A DNA stretch of 18,457 nucleotides from Candidatus Latescibacterota bacterium. Lineage in GTDB: Bacteria; Krumholzibacteriota; Krumholzibacteriia; Krumholzibacteriales; WJIX01. A model generated the notes under the pieces. That model was not told where the DNA came from and did not search any database. It worked only from the letters and a program-made list of their open reading frames with translations. Positions within the stretch are counted from its first letter, which is position 1. The number at the start of each line of letters is the position of its first letter. Position numbers and translations under genes: made by a program. Below are positions 1 through 8,432 of the stretch, piece by piece. The stretch spans positions 1-18,457 of the forward strand of contig DAOWMJ010000010.1 in NCBI GenBank assembly GCA_030643145.1, read 5' to 3'.

Positions 1-1393
1 CGTAATTCTCGATGTTCACATTCCGAAAATTGATGGTTTACAGGTTTGTAGCCACATATCCTCAAATGAAAAGAATTACGATATTCCGGTTGTTATGATG
101 TCGGATGATATTCTGTCAGATTCTGCCATGGAAGGGTTTAAGTGCGGAGCGAAGGAAATAATCAAGAAACCCTTTAGTATAGCTGAAATTGTAGCAAAGA
201 CTAAAAACTATCTTCTTCAAGGAGACGAGAAAAGGGTTATTAAAGAAAAAAATCAACTTCTGAAAAATGAACTGCAGAAGGGTAGTGCAGAGTATGATGA
301 AGTTCAAAGGGAGTTAAAGCGGAAAATATTAAATTTGCGCACTCTTTTTGATTTAAGCCAGGATTTGAATAAACTTCGAGAACCTCAGGAACTAATTCAT
401 GTGTTGTGTCTGACATTTATCGGACAGCTTGGGATAAGTTCAGTTGCGATATTCAATCCCGAGACTTTGGATACCGGAAAATTGACCTTTGCCGGCGGTA
501 CTGGGATACCGGATAATGTTCTGAGGACTTTGAGTTTCTCAAGAGACAGCAAATTGATTGAGTATCTTGTTTCAAATGGGGGAGTTCTTGATCTGGGAGC
601 AAGGGATATCTCCGATGAAGCAACGGAAGAAAAGAAATTTTTATTTGATCTTGGATTTAAATATTGCTTTCTGATGGTTGTTAAATCAAATCTTGTCGGG
701 GTTATTCTCGCCGGGGAAAAGATTAATAATCAGGAATATTCGGAAAATGATCTTGAAATGTTCAGTTTTCTATGTTACTCGGCTGCCAATGGGCTTGCGA
801 ACTCTAAATTGTATTCTGAATTGCAGGATACATATCTTTCAACGATTAAGGTTCTTGTATCGACTATTGAGGCCAAAGATCCTTATACAAATGGGCATAC
901 TAAAAGGGTAGTGAAATTCGCGAAGCTTCTGGCTGAGAAAGTTGGGCTCAGCAAGGAAGACCAGGAAATCGTGAGTTTTGGCGCGGCTCTTCATGACATT
1001 GGCAAACTTGGTGTTTATGAGGATATTCTGAATAAATCGAGTGAACTAACGGAAAAGGAATGGAAGGTAATAAAAAGTCATCCAGAAATCGGCGCAAATA
1101 TTATCAAGGATATGAAATTTCTTGAGTCAGCCAGTGATCTCGTAAGACATCATCATGAAAGATTGGATGGAAGCGGATATCCGGATGGACTTCGGGGCGA
1201 GGAAATTTCGATTGGAGCGAGAATTGTCGCTATCGCGGACAGCTTTGATGCCATGACAAGCAATCGACCTTATAGAAAAGCGCTTTCATATCGAGAGGGT
1301 ATTAATCAATTGAATAAACAAACCGACAAATTTGATAAAAATATTATTCAACATCTTATCGATTTAATTGAATTAAGGATAATTCACGAATAA
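1..1393 (+). CDS. Receiver-GAF-HD-GYP response regulator, probable c-di-GMP phosphodiesterase (5' end outside window)
   Basis: The frame is open from the left edge (first full codon at 2), so the start lies upstream; the first in-window ATG at 95 falls inside the receiver domain. The visible part begins V-I-L-D, with the likely phospho-acceptor Asp at 11-13, and the receiver ends near a K-K-P-F motif carrying the conserved Lys. A short charged coiled linker (about 225-330) leads to a GAF-like sensor region (about 340-820). The C-terminus is a full HD-GYP domain: the HDIGK catalytic pair at 992-1006 and an HHHERLDGSGYP motif near 1148-1182, then ARIVAIADSFDAMT. HD-GYP domains with these residues hydrolyse cyclic di-GMP, so this is most likely a cytoplasmic two-component output protein that lowers c-di-GMP. 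No cognate kinase is visible. It converges on the cdaA operon. Family is certain, the signal sensed by GAF is not. Confidence 0.93.
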   Translation, partial: VILDVHIPKIDGLQVCSHISSNEKNYDIPVVMMSDDILSDSAMEGFKCGAKEIIKKPFSIAEIVAKTKNYLLQGDEKRVIKEKNQLLKNELQKGSAEYDEVQRELKRKILNLRTLFDLSQDLNKLREPQELIHVLCLTFIGQLGISSVAIFNPETLDTGKLTFAGGTGIPDNVLRTLSFSRDSKLIEYLVSNGGVLDLGARDISDEATEEKKFLFDLGFKYCFLMVVKSNLVGVILAGEKINNQEYSENDLEMFSFLCYSAANGLANSKLYSELQDTYLSTIKVLVSTIEAKDPYTNGHTKRVVKFAKLLAEKVGLSKEDQEIVSFGAALHDIGKLGVYEDILNKSSELTEKEWKVIKSHPEIGANIIKDMKFLESASDLVRHHHERLDGSGYPDGLRGEEISIGARIVAIADSFDAMTSNRPYRKALSYREGINQLNKQTDKFDKNIIQHLIDLIELRIIHE

Positions 1394-1772
1394 ATGTAAC
1401 ATTATGAAAAACCGGATGCTACAAATGTCTCAGTGTAAATTTTGTGGGCGTTTTTCTCGGAGGAAGGTAAGTTCCTCTGCTGTTTTATGTTAGTTGTAAA
1501 TGTTACAGAATAGAATCTCCCAAGTGCAAATGATTATTGCAGTAGAATTGAGCGCGTAGCGGCGGGCAATTCGTTCTTTATATCTTGTAACTCATTCCAG
1601 AAGTGGCATTAATGCATACGCGGTTCTTTTTTAAATAATCTGGAACCTATTTTGCGGTGTAGTGGTTAATAGTTGCAGGATAGATAAAAACTTGATGGAG
1701 TGCCGATCCGGTGTGGTGATGGTGTGACGTGGTGGGGTTGTCACTCCTTCAAGATTACCGACGGTAGTAGGA
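1394..1772. other. Intergenic region between convergent genes, several weak hairpins
   Basis: No convincing gene lies in these 379 bases. Besides the cdaA-side terminator listed separately, two weaker stem-loops are visible. One is GAGGAA (1460-1465) pairing with TTCCTC (1472-1477) around a 6-base loop. The other is GAATTG (1545-1550) pairing with CAATTC (1567-1572), with a small inner CGC/GCG stem and GTTCTTTATA after it. Either could end the receiver/HD-GYP transcript. A 29-codon frame with a CxxC pair (1404-1493) has no Shine-Dalgarno and is not called. Confidence 0.5.
1686..1753 (-). terminator. Rho-independent terminator of the cdaA operon
   Basis: On the minus strand, CTTGAAGGAGTG (1753-1742) pairs with CACTCCATCAAG (1702-1691) with one mismatch, and TTTTT (1690-1686) follows at once. 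It lies about 20 bases after the cdaA stop. The loop is long (39 bases), which is the only untypical point. Confidence 0.6.
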
Positions 1773-2555
1773 TTAATCGGAGGATACAGGATTAACCCCT
1801 TCAACCTTGATTCCGATAAGATTCACAAGATCATTCCTGAGTGTATTTACATCAAGTTTGCGTTTTAACTTGCCGTCAATAGCGATTGAAACCATTCCGT
1901 TTTCCTCACTGACGATAATATTAATAGAATCGGTTTCCTCTGATAGACCAATAGCGGCACGGTGTCTGGTTCCTATCGTTTGACTTAGACGGGGATTTTG
2001 AGAAAGAGGGAGAATGCATCCCGCGGCAATGATCCTGCTCCCTTCTATAATCACCGCTCCGTCGTGCAGGGGTGAGTTTGCTGTAAATAGTGTGACGAGG
2101 AGGTCGTCCGTTACCTTTGCGTCTAATGGGGTGCCTGTTTCGATAAAGTTCTTCAATCCAATATTTCGTTCGATTGAAATAAGGGCGCCTAGTCCTCTTT
2201 CGCTGATTTGAAAACATGCTTTTGCAATTTCATTAATAGTTGTTGATTCTTCAACCTTGAAAAATGGTCTCAGAACAGGGTTTTCTCCAAGTTTTGTAAG
2301 CGCCTTGCGCAACTCCGGCTGGAAGAGAATCACAAAGGCTATCAACCATACGGTCTTAAGGCTGCCTAACATCCAGTTAAGGGCGTTTAGATTGAGCCAG
2401 CGAGCAATGAGACTCACGATGATAAGTATGAAGAGACCGCCAAACATCTGAATCGCCCTGGTTCCCTTCATTGACAGGTATAGCCTGTAAAATATAAAGG
2501 CAACTATGAGAATGTCGAGTATATCGACTATTATGTGAAACTGATAACTGCTCAT
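1773..2555 (-). CDS. cdaA: Diadenylate cyclase CdaA (membrane-bound c-di-AMP synthase)
   Basis: This enzyme condenses two ATP to cyclic di-AMP, a messenger for osmolyte, potassium and cell-wall balance. The 260-residue protein has three N-terminal membrane helices (about residues 8-25, 35-52 and 65-79) followed by a cytoplasmic DisA_N/DAC domain. The catalytic DGA motif is at 165-167 and the ATP-binding GTRHRAA motif at 195-201, both intact. Length is close to that of characterised CdaA proteins. The ATG at 2555 overlaps the folP stop codon (ATGA, 4 bases), so the two genes are translationally coupled. The CdaR (YbbR-domain) regulator that often follows cdaA is absent: a terminator comes next. 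Family assignment is firm. Confidence 0.95.
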   Translation of the reverse strand: MSSYQFHIIVDILDILIVAFIFYRLYLSMKGTRAIQMFGGLFILIIVSLIARWLNLNALNWMLGSLKTVWLIAFVILFQPELRKALTKLGENPVLRPFFKVEESTTINEIAKACFQISERGLGALISIERNIGLKNFIETGTPLDAKVTDDLLVTLFTANSPLHDGAVIIEGSRIIAAGCILPLSQNPRLSQTIGTRHRAAIGLSEETDSINIIVSEENGMVSIAIDGKLKRKLDVNTLRNDLVNLIGIKVEGVNPVSSD

Positions 2556-3766
2556 TGCTTAATTACCTCTCCATTTATTGCGTTCCAAACCTTTATAAAA
2601 TCGTTTGTTTCTTTAACATCATGCACTCTGATAATATTTACTCCCTGCTGAAGGGATTTTGAAAGTGCCGCCAATCCACCATAAATACGCTTGTCAGGGT
2701 CGTGTCCCGTTAATAATCCGATAAAGGATTTGCGTGAATATCCTATTAAAACGGGAAACCCAAGTCCTTTGAAACTTGATAATTCCCGTATGATATCCAG
2801 GTTGTCTCCTAATCTTTTACCGAAACCTATCCCGGGGTCAATAATTATTTTATATTTTGATATTCCGCGTTCTATGATTTCCTTTATTTTATTTTTAAGC
2901 CATTTAATAATTTCAGTAACCGGATCTGTATAGTATGGGTCATTCTGCATTGTCTCGGGTGTTCCCAACATATGCATAATTATTACAGCGGCGCCTGTTT
3001 CTACGGCTACATCAAGCATTTTAGGGTCATGCGTAAGCCCGCTTATATCGTTTATGATCTCCACTCCATTGTCAGCGGCCATACGGGCCACTTCTGATTT
3101 TCTCGTATCAATTGAGATTGGAACCGGCAGTTTGTCCGTCAATATTTTTAAAACTGGTTCCACTCGTCTGATTTCTTCCTTGAGCTCTGGACTCTTTGAG
3201 CCTGGTCTGCTGGATTCGCCGCCGACATCTATAATAGAAGCGCCTTCTTCTACCATTTCAAAGGCTCTTTCACAGGCTCTTTCAGGGTCGATGTAAAGCC
3301 CTCCGTCGCTAAAGCTGTCGGGGGTAATATTCAAGATTCCGGAAAGAAGCGGTCCCTTTGTAAAATCTATGATGTGATCTCGAAGCTGGATTTGACGCGG
3401 CACATTCATATAGGTGCGCGCGAGACTCGATATTTCCTTTCCAAGTTCTTCAAGGCCAAATGGCTGAGATGCCAGTTTGCTCTCCAGAGTGAAGAGTTTT
3501 CGTTGATCTGAAATGATATAAACAGTTGAAAAGTCAGGGTTTCCGGTAATTACATCTCTGTGTACGGCAGCTTCCTGACCAAGGGACAAAAGTTGCTGCT
3601 TTATTATGTTAGCCGCTGGAGGGGACACATTATCTATCTGGATCACCCAGTTTCGAGCTTTCTGACTGATAATTTCAACCCCCTCAACATCCACGCCGGA
3701 GGCTATTAGATGTTTTTTGAGGATCGCCGTGTCTCCTGAAGGAAGAAGACGTAAAGTATATTTCAT
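2552..3766 (-). CDS. folP: Dihydropteroate synthase with a ~138-residue N-terminal extension
   Basis: FolP joins p-aminobenzoate to 6-hydroxymethyl-dihydropterin diphosphate to make dihydropteroate in folate synthesis; it is the sulfonamide target. The TIM-barrel core starts near residue 139 and shows NITPDSFSDGG (146-156), GESSRPG (183-189), SIDTRK (218-223), NDISG (239-243), DPGIGFGK (310-317) and GYSRKSFIG (342-350), so substrate-binding loops look intact. At 404 residues it is well above the usual ~270-290 because of residues 1-138, an alpha/beta-looking region I cannot assign to a named domain. The ATG at 3766 has AAGG a few bases upstream. The gene follows ftsH by 43 bases and overlaps cdaA by 4, so it belongs to the same operon. 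Confidence 0.95.
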   Translation of the reverse strand: MKYTLRLLPSGDTAILKKHLIASGVDVEGVEIISQKARNWVIQIDNVSPPAANIIKQQLLSLGQEAAVHRDVITGNPDFSTVYIISDQRKLFTLESKLASQPFGLEELGKEISSLARTYMNVPRQIQLRDHIIDFTKGPLLSGILNITPDSFSDGGLYIDPERACERAFEMVEEGASIIDVGGESSRPGSKSPELKEEIRRVEPVLKILTDKLPVPISIDTRKSEVARMAADNGVEIINDISGLTHDPKMLDVAVETGAAVIIMHMLGTPETMQNDPYYTDPVTEIIKWLKNKIKEIIERGISKYKIIIDPGIGFGKRLGDNLDIIRELSSFKGLGFPVLIGYSRKSFIGLLTGHDPDKRIYGGLAALSKSLQQGVNIIRVHDVKETNDFIKVWNAINGEVIKQ

Positions 3767-3809
3767 AAAACCTTAATTGAATTGTATTAAATATGGAAAC
3801 TCAATTGCG

Positions 3810-5945
3810 TCAGTTATTTTTGTCGGGTTCTTTGTCCAGCTTTGTTTTTTTCCCCCTGCCGGAATAGTTGTTTCCTGTTGTTTTCCCCTCTTCTGAAGTT
3901 TGGGGGTTTTCTTCCTGCCCGTCGTTTTCTGCCGCTTTATCTTCATTGACTGATTTGTCTTCGTTCTTTGATTGACCTTTGGAGGATGATTCATCCACGG
4001 GGCTCGATTTTTTGTTATTGGCTATTAACTTGTCCAGAGTTCCACCGCCGAGCAGTATCTTGATTTCTTCTCCGTCAAGCGATTCTCTTTCCAGAAGAGC
4101 AGTGGCCACTTTATGTAGGTCTTCCTCATGTTCTGTGAGAATTTCTTTAGCCTTTTGATAGCATTCATGTATTATTTTTCTGATTTCATTATCAATTTCC
4201 CTCGCAGTTTCTTCACTGAATTCGTTTTTCGAAGTCAGCTGCTTGCCGAGGAAAATATGCTCATCTTGATGATCAAAGGAAATTGGACCAAGTTTATCGC
4301 TCATACCCCACCTTGCGACCATCTTTCGGGCGAGACTTGAAGAGCGGCTGATGTCACTCTCAGCCCCTGTTCCAATTCTTCCGATAAAGAGTTCCTCGGC
4401 GACTCTTCCACCCATTGATGTTGTAATGATGTCCAACAGATATTCCCTGGAGTGAAACATTATATCATCTTTCGGAAGGAAGAAGGTAAGCCCCCCCGCC
4501 TGACCTCGGGGAATTATTGTCACTTTATGCAGAGGGTCGGCATTTTCCACAAATGATCCGACTATAACATGCCCACTTTCATGATAGGCGGATACTTTCC
4601 GGGCATCTTCTTTAAAAACATAACTTTTACGCTCCGGCCCCAACCTGACCTTGTCTTTTGCTTCTTCAATATCCTCCATTTCGACTTTATCTTTGTTCAG
4701 CCTGGCGGCAAGTAAAGCAGCTTCATTTACAGTGTTTGCCAGGTCCGCTCCAGTCATCCCGGGAGTTCCGCGGGCGATTATTTCAAGGTCTACATTATCT
4801 GAAAGTGGAATATCGCGAGTATGTACTTTTAGAATTCCTAATCTTCCTTTGAGATCAGGCATATCAATAATAACTCTTCTGTCGAATCTGCCCGGCCTGA
4901 GAAGAGCGGGATCAAGAACGTCAGGTCTGTTTGTAGCGGCAAGAAGTATTACTCCTTCGTTTGTGTTAAATCCATCCATTTCGACAAGGAGCTGATTCAG
5001 AGTTTGTTCTCTTTCATCGTGTCCTCCACCGAGGCCTGATCCCCTATGCCGGCCAACGGCATCCAGCTCGTCGATAAAAAGAATGCAGGGAGCGTGTTTT
5101 TGTCCTTTTTCGAAGAGATCGCGGACACGGCTAGCGCCAACCCCAACAAACATCTCTACAAAGTCGGACCCGCTCATGCTGAAAAAGGCTGCTTCGGCTT
5201 CTCCCGCTACAGCTCTGGCCAACAGAGTCTTGCCGGTTCCGGGTGGGCCGAGAAGAATCACACCCTTTGGTATACGTCCGCCAAGCTTCTGAAATTTTTG
5301 AGGGTTTTTGAGGAATTCAATAATTTCCTGCAGTTCTTCCTTTGCTTCTTCCGCTCCCGCGACATCATCAAAAGTCACGTCAGGTTTGTTATTTCCAACC
5401 ATTTTCGCCTTGCTTTTACCGAATGAAAAGGCTTTGTTTCCCCCGGCTTGCATTTGCCGCATAAAGAAAAACCACAGTACAAAAAGAGCTATAAGAGGAA
5501 GGGCGGTAGCTAATGCTTTTACCCAGACACTGCTTCCGGGGAATTCAGCTTCTATGACGGCATTTGGATTTGTCTTCCATATCTTTTCAGGTAAATCTTT
5601 ATCTTCAGCGGGAAGCACAACTTTAAATTTACTTATCCGGGTTTCATCCGTGGCTGTAGGTAGAATAATCTCGTCAATCAGATTGCCTGTTACTTCAAGT
5701 CCTCTTATTTTGATTCTGTCAATATTCCCGCTGTTGATCTCCTGGATGAAAGTTGTATAATTGATCAGGTGTTCATTTCGTACTCCTGAATTGAACAGAA
5801 GGTAGGCGAGAAATCCCATGATAAGAATCATAACCCAGAGCGCCATTGAGCGTGATGGTTTTTGATTGCCCGGTCCTGTTCCAGGAGGCATCCATTTATT
5901 ATCAGGGTTCTTTTTGTTTCCTGTGGGTTTGTTTTCTTTTTTCAT
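3810..5945 (-). CDS. ftsH: ATP-dependent zinc metalloprotease FtsH
   Basis: FtsH is a membrane-anchored hexameric AAA+ protease that extracts and degrades membrane and short-lived cytosolic proteins. Order of parts in 711 residues: basic N-terminus, first membrane helix (about 34-52), periplasmic domain, second helix (about 145-162), AAA+ module with Walker A GPPGTGKT (233-240), Walker B ILFIDE (288-293) and the second region of homology NRPDVLDPALLRPGRFDR (339-356), then the peptidase domain with zinc site HESGH (455-459; the family usually has HEAGH) and third ligand Asp in GAESDIS (about 531). The last ~70 residues are a low-complexity, Lys/Glu/Ser/Asn-rich tail that is probably disordered. 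It lies between hpt and folP, as in many genomes. The ATG at 5945 is preceded by a weak GCAGGT site. Confidence 0.97.
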   Translation of the reverse strand: MKKENKPTGNKKNPDNKWMPPGTGPGNQKPSRSMALWVMILIMGFLAYLLFNSGVRNEHLINYTTFIQEINSGNIDRIKIRGLEVTGNLIDEIILPTATDETRISKFKVVLPAEDKDLPEKIWKTNPNAVIEAEFPGSSVWVKALATALPLIALFVLWFFFMRQMQAGGNKAFSFGKSKAKMVGNNKPDVTFDDVAGAEEAKEELQEIIEFLKNPQKFQKLGGRIPKGVILLGPPGTGKTLLARAVAGEAEAAFFSMSGSDFVEMFVGVGASRVRDLFEKGQKHAPCILFIDELDAVGRHRGSGLGGGHDEREQTLNQLLVEMDGFNTNEGVILLAATNRPDVLDPALLRPGRFDRRVIIDMPDLKGRLGILKVHTRDIPLSDNVDLEIIARGTPGMTGADLANTVNEAALLAARLNKDKVEMEDIEEAKDKVRLGPERKSYVFKEDARKVSAYHESGHVIVGSFVENADPLHKVTIIPRGQAGGLTFFLPKDDIMFHSREYLLDIITTSMGGRVAEELFIGRIGTGAESDISRSSSLARKMVARWGMSDKLGPISFDHQDEHIFLGKQLTSKNEFSEETAREIDNEIRKIIHECYQKAKEILTEHEEDLHKVATALLERESLDGEEIKILLGGGTLDKLIANNKKSSPVDESSSKGQSKNEDKSVNEDKAAENDGQEENPQTSEEGKTTGNNYSGRGKKTKLDKEPDKNN

Positions 5946-5986
5946 TCTATAGGTACCTGCCGCTAAAATAGAAATTCTCCACGGTT

Positions 5987-6016
5987 ATTATCATTTTACT
6001 GTGGTAAGATAATCAA
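5987..6016 (-). promoter_or_regulatory. Candidate internal sigma70 promoter for ftsH
   Basis: On the minus strand, TTGATT (6016-6011) and GATAAT (5992-5987) are 18 bases apart and lie 41 bases before the ftsH ATG. The 238-base gap after hpt makes an internal promoter plausible, but the AT-rich context allows chance matches. Confidence 0.35.
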
Positions 6017-6098
6017 TAGTAATCCTTTTGTCTATCAGTAAAAGTATAATGTGTATTCTAGTTTTGCCCCACTATCAATTCCGTATTATGATTGATGA

Positions 6099-6116
6099 TT
6101 GAACTAAAGAGTTCAA
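6099..6116. other. Stem-loop in the hpt-ftsH gap
   Basis: TTGAACT (6099-6105) and AGTTCAA (6110-6116) form a perfect 7-bp stem with a 4-base loop. It is followed by GTTTTT on the plus strand, but no plus-strand gene ends here. On the minus strand it lies about 70 bases after the hpt stop and could be a processing or attenuation element. Function unknown. Confidence 0.35.
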
Positions 6117-6183
6117 GTTTTTCAACTCCAAATCGTCAAATGCAGCGCTGGCATAGGCAGTGTTACGCTATTTTGCTCTATTG

Positions 6184-6798
6184 CTATATTCGTTGTCCCT
6201 TTTCCTTAGTTTCTTTTTCTATTTTTAACAATTGTCCGGATATTTCTTCCATTTCTCTAAGATCAGGCGTTAATTCTCTTATGAAGGAGAGATGTCTGAA
6301 ATGCTCCTTGAAATCCAGTCCATACCCAATAACAAATATGTCCGGTATAATAAAGCCGGTATAATCGATAGGTATTTCAACTTCACGTGCTGATGGTTTA
6401 TCAAGAAGGGTACAGACCTTTACGCTCCTAACTTCAGTATCCAGTAAATTTTTCAACAGTTTTGAGAGGGTGTTCCCGGTGTCGATTATTTCGTCAACTA
6501 TTATTATATCCTGTCCCCTTATGTCGTTTCGTATAAGATTGTTGATCTCAATTGTCTTACCCCTTTGCAGACCGTCTCTGTAGCTGGAAAGAGTAATAAA
6601 ATCAATTTCATGAGGAATCGTAAGTGCCCTTACGAGGTCTGCCATGAAAATAAAAGCGCCTTTAAGAAGGGCTATAAACAAGGGAGCAGAGTTCTTATAA
6701 TCCTCTGATATTTCAAAACCAAGTTCTTTAACTCTCGTCTGTATCTTATCTGAAGAGATGGTATACATTTCGTTTTTTATCTTCCAGCTTGCACACAC
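6184..6798 (-). CDS. hpt: Hypoxanthine phosphoribosyltransferase
   Basis: Hpt salvages hypoxanthine (and often guanine) with PRPP to give IMP/GMP in the cytosol. The 204-residue protein shows the type I PRTase pattern: a VKELG helix near the N-terminus, LKGAFIFMADL (PPi loop region), the PRPP-binding IIIVDEIIDTGNT motif and the C-terminal VCTLLDKPSAREV and FVIGYGLDFKEHFRHL blocks typical of bacterial Hpt. The open frame begins with GTG at 6798. An ATG at 6768 (194 residues) is an alternative with GGAAG 12 bases upstream. The longer form aligns slightly better with known N-termini, but the start is unsettled. Between tilS and ftsH, this is the standard operon position. Confidence 0.93.
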   Translation of the reverse strand: MCASWKIKNEMYTISSDKIQTRVKELGFEISEDYKNSAPLFIALLKGAFIFMADLVRALTIPHEIDFITLSSYRDGLQRGKTIEINNLIRNDIRGQDIIIVDEIIDTGNTLSKLLKNLLDTEVRSVKVCTLLDKPSAREVEIPIDYTGFIIPDIFVIGYGLDFKEHFRHLSFIRELTPDLREMEEISGQLLKIEKETKEKGQRI

Positions 6799-6832
6799 TG
6801 TTGATTTCCCGATCTGTTTTTAAGCAAACCGA

Positions 6833-6859
6833 GGATATCATTGAATTGATATGATATCC
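6833..6859. other. Perfect inverted repeat in the tilS-hpt gap
   Basis: GGATATCAT (6833-6841) and ATGATATCC (6851-6859) make a 9-bp perfect stem with a 9-base loop. A third GATATCC copy occurs at 6892-6898. On the plus strand a T6 run follows 5 bases later, but all genes here run on the minus strand, so a terminator role is doubtful. An operator or RNA-processing hairpin is possible. Confidence 0.4.
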
Positions 6860-6921
6860 AGAACTTTTTTCTTTCGGAGTAAATTAGGTTAGATATCCTT
6901 CTGTTAACCATGGGGTTTGCA

Positions 6922-8301
6922 TTAATTCTGTTTCATCAGTTTTATTCGAATAATTTGTTTTTCTTTTTTAGCTATTCTGGTTTTTTCATCTGTCGCGACT
7001 CCAGGCACCCAGATTATTCCCTTTTTGTCTTCAAAAACCGGAATCTGATTCCGTTTGTGCAGGGGAATTTTTTTATCAATCATAATATCGCTTAATTTCT
7101 TGTTCCCTTTCATGCCGAAGGGCCTTATCCTGTCACCCGATTTTCTTCCTCTGATTTTAATGGGAAAAGCAATTGAGGACAGATATACCTCATCTTCGGA
7201 AGAGAGAAGAGGTAAGTCTTCAGTATAGGGTAGCTGCTCGATTTTTACCGATAAATTCCATGAGGGGAGTTTGTATATGCCTGTTGCCGGCAGTGTTGCC
7301 TCAGGGGGATTACCGGGAGGATTCCGCGAATATTTTATAAGGCGCAGGGATCTTTGTTCCAGCCATATTGTTATTCCATGCGGAAAATTGATGCTTTTCC
7401 CCGGTTGCCCCGTGTGGAGGAGGGCTTTTACAGAGTCGAAGTGACATTTTTCGATATCCTGAAATATTCCGAAGCGTCTTTTCAGGGCGGTATCAACGAG
7501 AAGATAGATTTCAAAATCGCTTAACCGATCAAGTTTGTCTAAAGGAATATTAACACAATTATCTTCTCCGTGTTCTTCCAGGATCTTCTCAATTCTTGAG
7601 CTGATTGTTTCCCATACTTCAGAGATGTTGTCCCCGAGCCTGATGAGGGCTTTGTCTATAGCGGGGTTGAACTCACTTTTCAGTATTGGGAGCAGTTTGT
7701 TTCTGATCCTGTTGCGGAGGTATCTATTTTCCAGATTGCTTTTATCTGTCGCGTATCTGATCTCGCGATTTTTAAGAAACCGCACAAGATCTTCACCTTT
7801 ACAGCAAATAACAGGTCTTATAAAGATGTCGCGCCGGGTTGGTATTCCCATTAAACCCCGCAAACCTGAACCTCTGATAATATGATGCAGAATTGTTTCA
7901 ACTTGATCATCCAGGTTGTGCCCAAGAGCTACGAGAGGGGCTTTAAACTCTGCGGCGCTCTGTTCAAGGAATTCATATCTAAGGATTCGCGCGGTTTCTT
8001 CAAGACCTTTTCCCTTTCTTACAGCCGCGGCGGGAACATCCTTTGAAGCTGTAACAAGGGGGATATTGAGCTTTACGCAATATTTTGTGACCAGGGTTTG
8101 TTCTTCTTTTGATTCAGGCCTAATCCCGTGATTTAGATGTGCCGCTCCCAGTGTAATATTCAGTTTGTCTGTCAAATTGTGAAGAATTGTCAACATAGCC
8201 ATCGAATCCGGCCCCCCGGATATGGCGGCTATTACACGGCTTCCGGATTTGATCAATTCATTTTTTCTAATCCATTTTTCAACTTCAAGGATACAATTCA
8301 T
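6922..8301 (-). CDS. tilS: tRNA(Ile)-lysidine synthase
   Basis: TilS attaches lysine to C34 of tRNA-Ile2(CAU), converting its codon from AUG to AUA and its identity from Met to Ile. The N-terminal PP-loop ATPase motif SGGPDS is at residues 28-33, followed by HLNHGIRPES and LGHNLDDQVETIL (ATP pyrophosphatase-type site). The C-terminal domain carries the family signature GDRIRPFGMKG...KLSDIMIDKKIP and ends near IIWVPGVATDE. I chose the ATG at 8301 (459 residues) because it puts SGGPDS at the usual distance from Met. The open frame extends to 8376, but that part is tRNA gene sequence. The gene lies 42 bases after a tRNA with a CAT anticodon on the same strand. Ribosome site is weak. Confidence 0.95.
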   Translation of the reverse strand: MNCILEVEKWIRKNELIKSGSRVIAAISGGPDSMAMLTILHNLTDKLNITLGAAHLNHGIRPESKEEQTLVTKYCVKLNIPLVTASKDVPAAAVRKGKGLEETARILRYEFLEQSAAEFKAPLVALGHNLDDQVETILHHIIRGSGLRGLMGIPTRRDIFIRPVICCKGEDLVRFLKNREIRYATDKSNLENRYLRNRIRNKLLPILKSEFNPAIDKALIRLGDNISEVWETISSRIEKILEEHGEDNCVNIPLDKLDRLSDFEIYLLVDTALKRRFGIFQDIEKCHFDSVKALLHTGQPGKSINFPHGITIWLEQRSLRLIKYSRNPPGNPPEATLPATGIYKLPSWNLSVKIEQLPYTEDLPLLSSEDEVYLSSIAFPIKIRGRKSGDRIRPFGMKGNKKLSDIMIDKKIPLHKRNQIPVFEDKKGIIWVPGVATDEKTRIAKKEKQIIRIKLMKQN

Positions 8302-8343
8302 AAGATTTTTGACGGGAAAGAGCAAAAAGCACAGTAAAATAAT

Positions 8344-8420
8344 TGGTAGCGGTGCAGGGACTTGAACCCCGGACACGAGGATTATGATTCCTCTGCTCTA
8401 ACCAACTGAGCTACACCGCC
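8344..8420 (-). tRNA. tRNA with CAT anticodon (elongator Met or Ile2)
   Basis: On the minus strand a 77-base cloverleaf ends with an encoded CCA (8346-8344). The acceptor stem GGCGGTG/CACCGCT has a G1-U72 wobble and discriminator A73. The D-arm is AGCTCAGTTGGTTAGAGC, the anticodon stem GAGGA/TCCTC holds the loop ATCATAA (anticodon CAT), and the T-loop is TTCAAGT. It is not the initiator: the anticodon stem lacks three G-C pairs and position 1-72 is not a mismatch. Met versus Ile2 cannot be decided by eye. It heads the tilS operon, and TilS modifies tRNA-Ile2(CAU), which makes the question worth settling. Confidence 0.93.
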
Positions 8421-8432
8421 AAACATTAAAAA

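Noticed and set aside
1404..1493. 29-codon frame with a CxxC pair after the HD-GYP gene
   Set aside because: No ribosome site, and it runs across a stem-loop. Cannot be told from chance.
6833..6866. Plus-strand terminator (hairpin then T6)
   Set aside because: No plus-strand gene ends upstream; all genes from 1773 to 8420 are on the minus strand.
8302..8376. Longer N-terminus of TilS starting at 8376
   Set aside because: These codons overlap the tRNA gene; the peptide beginning MSGVQVPAPLP is a typical artefact of translating a tRNA 3' half. The ATG at 8301 fits the family.
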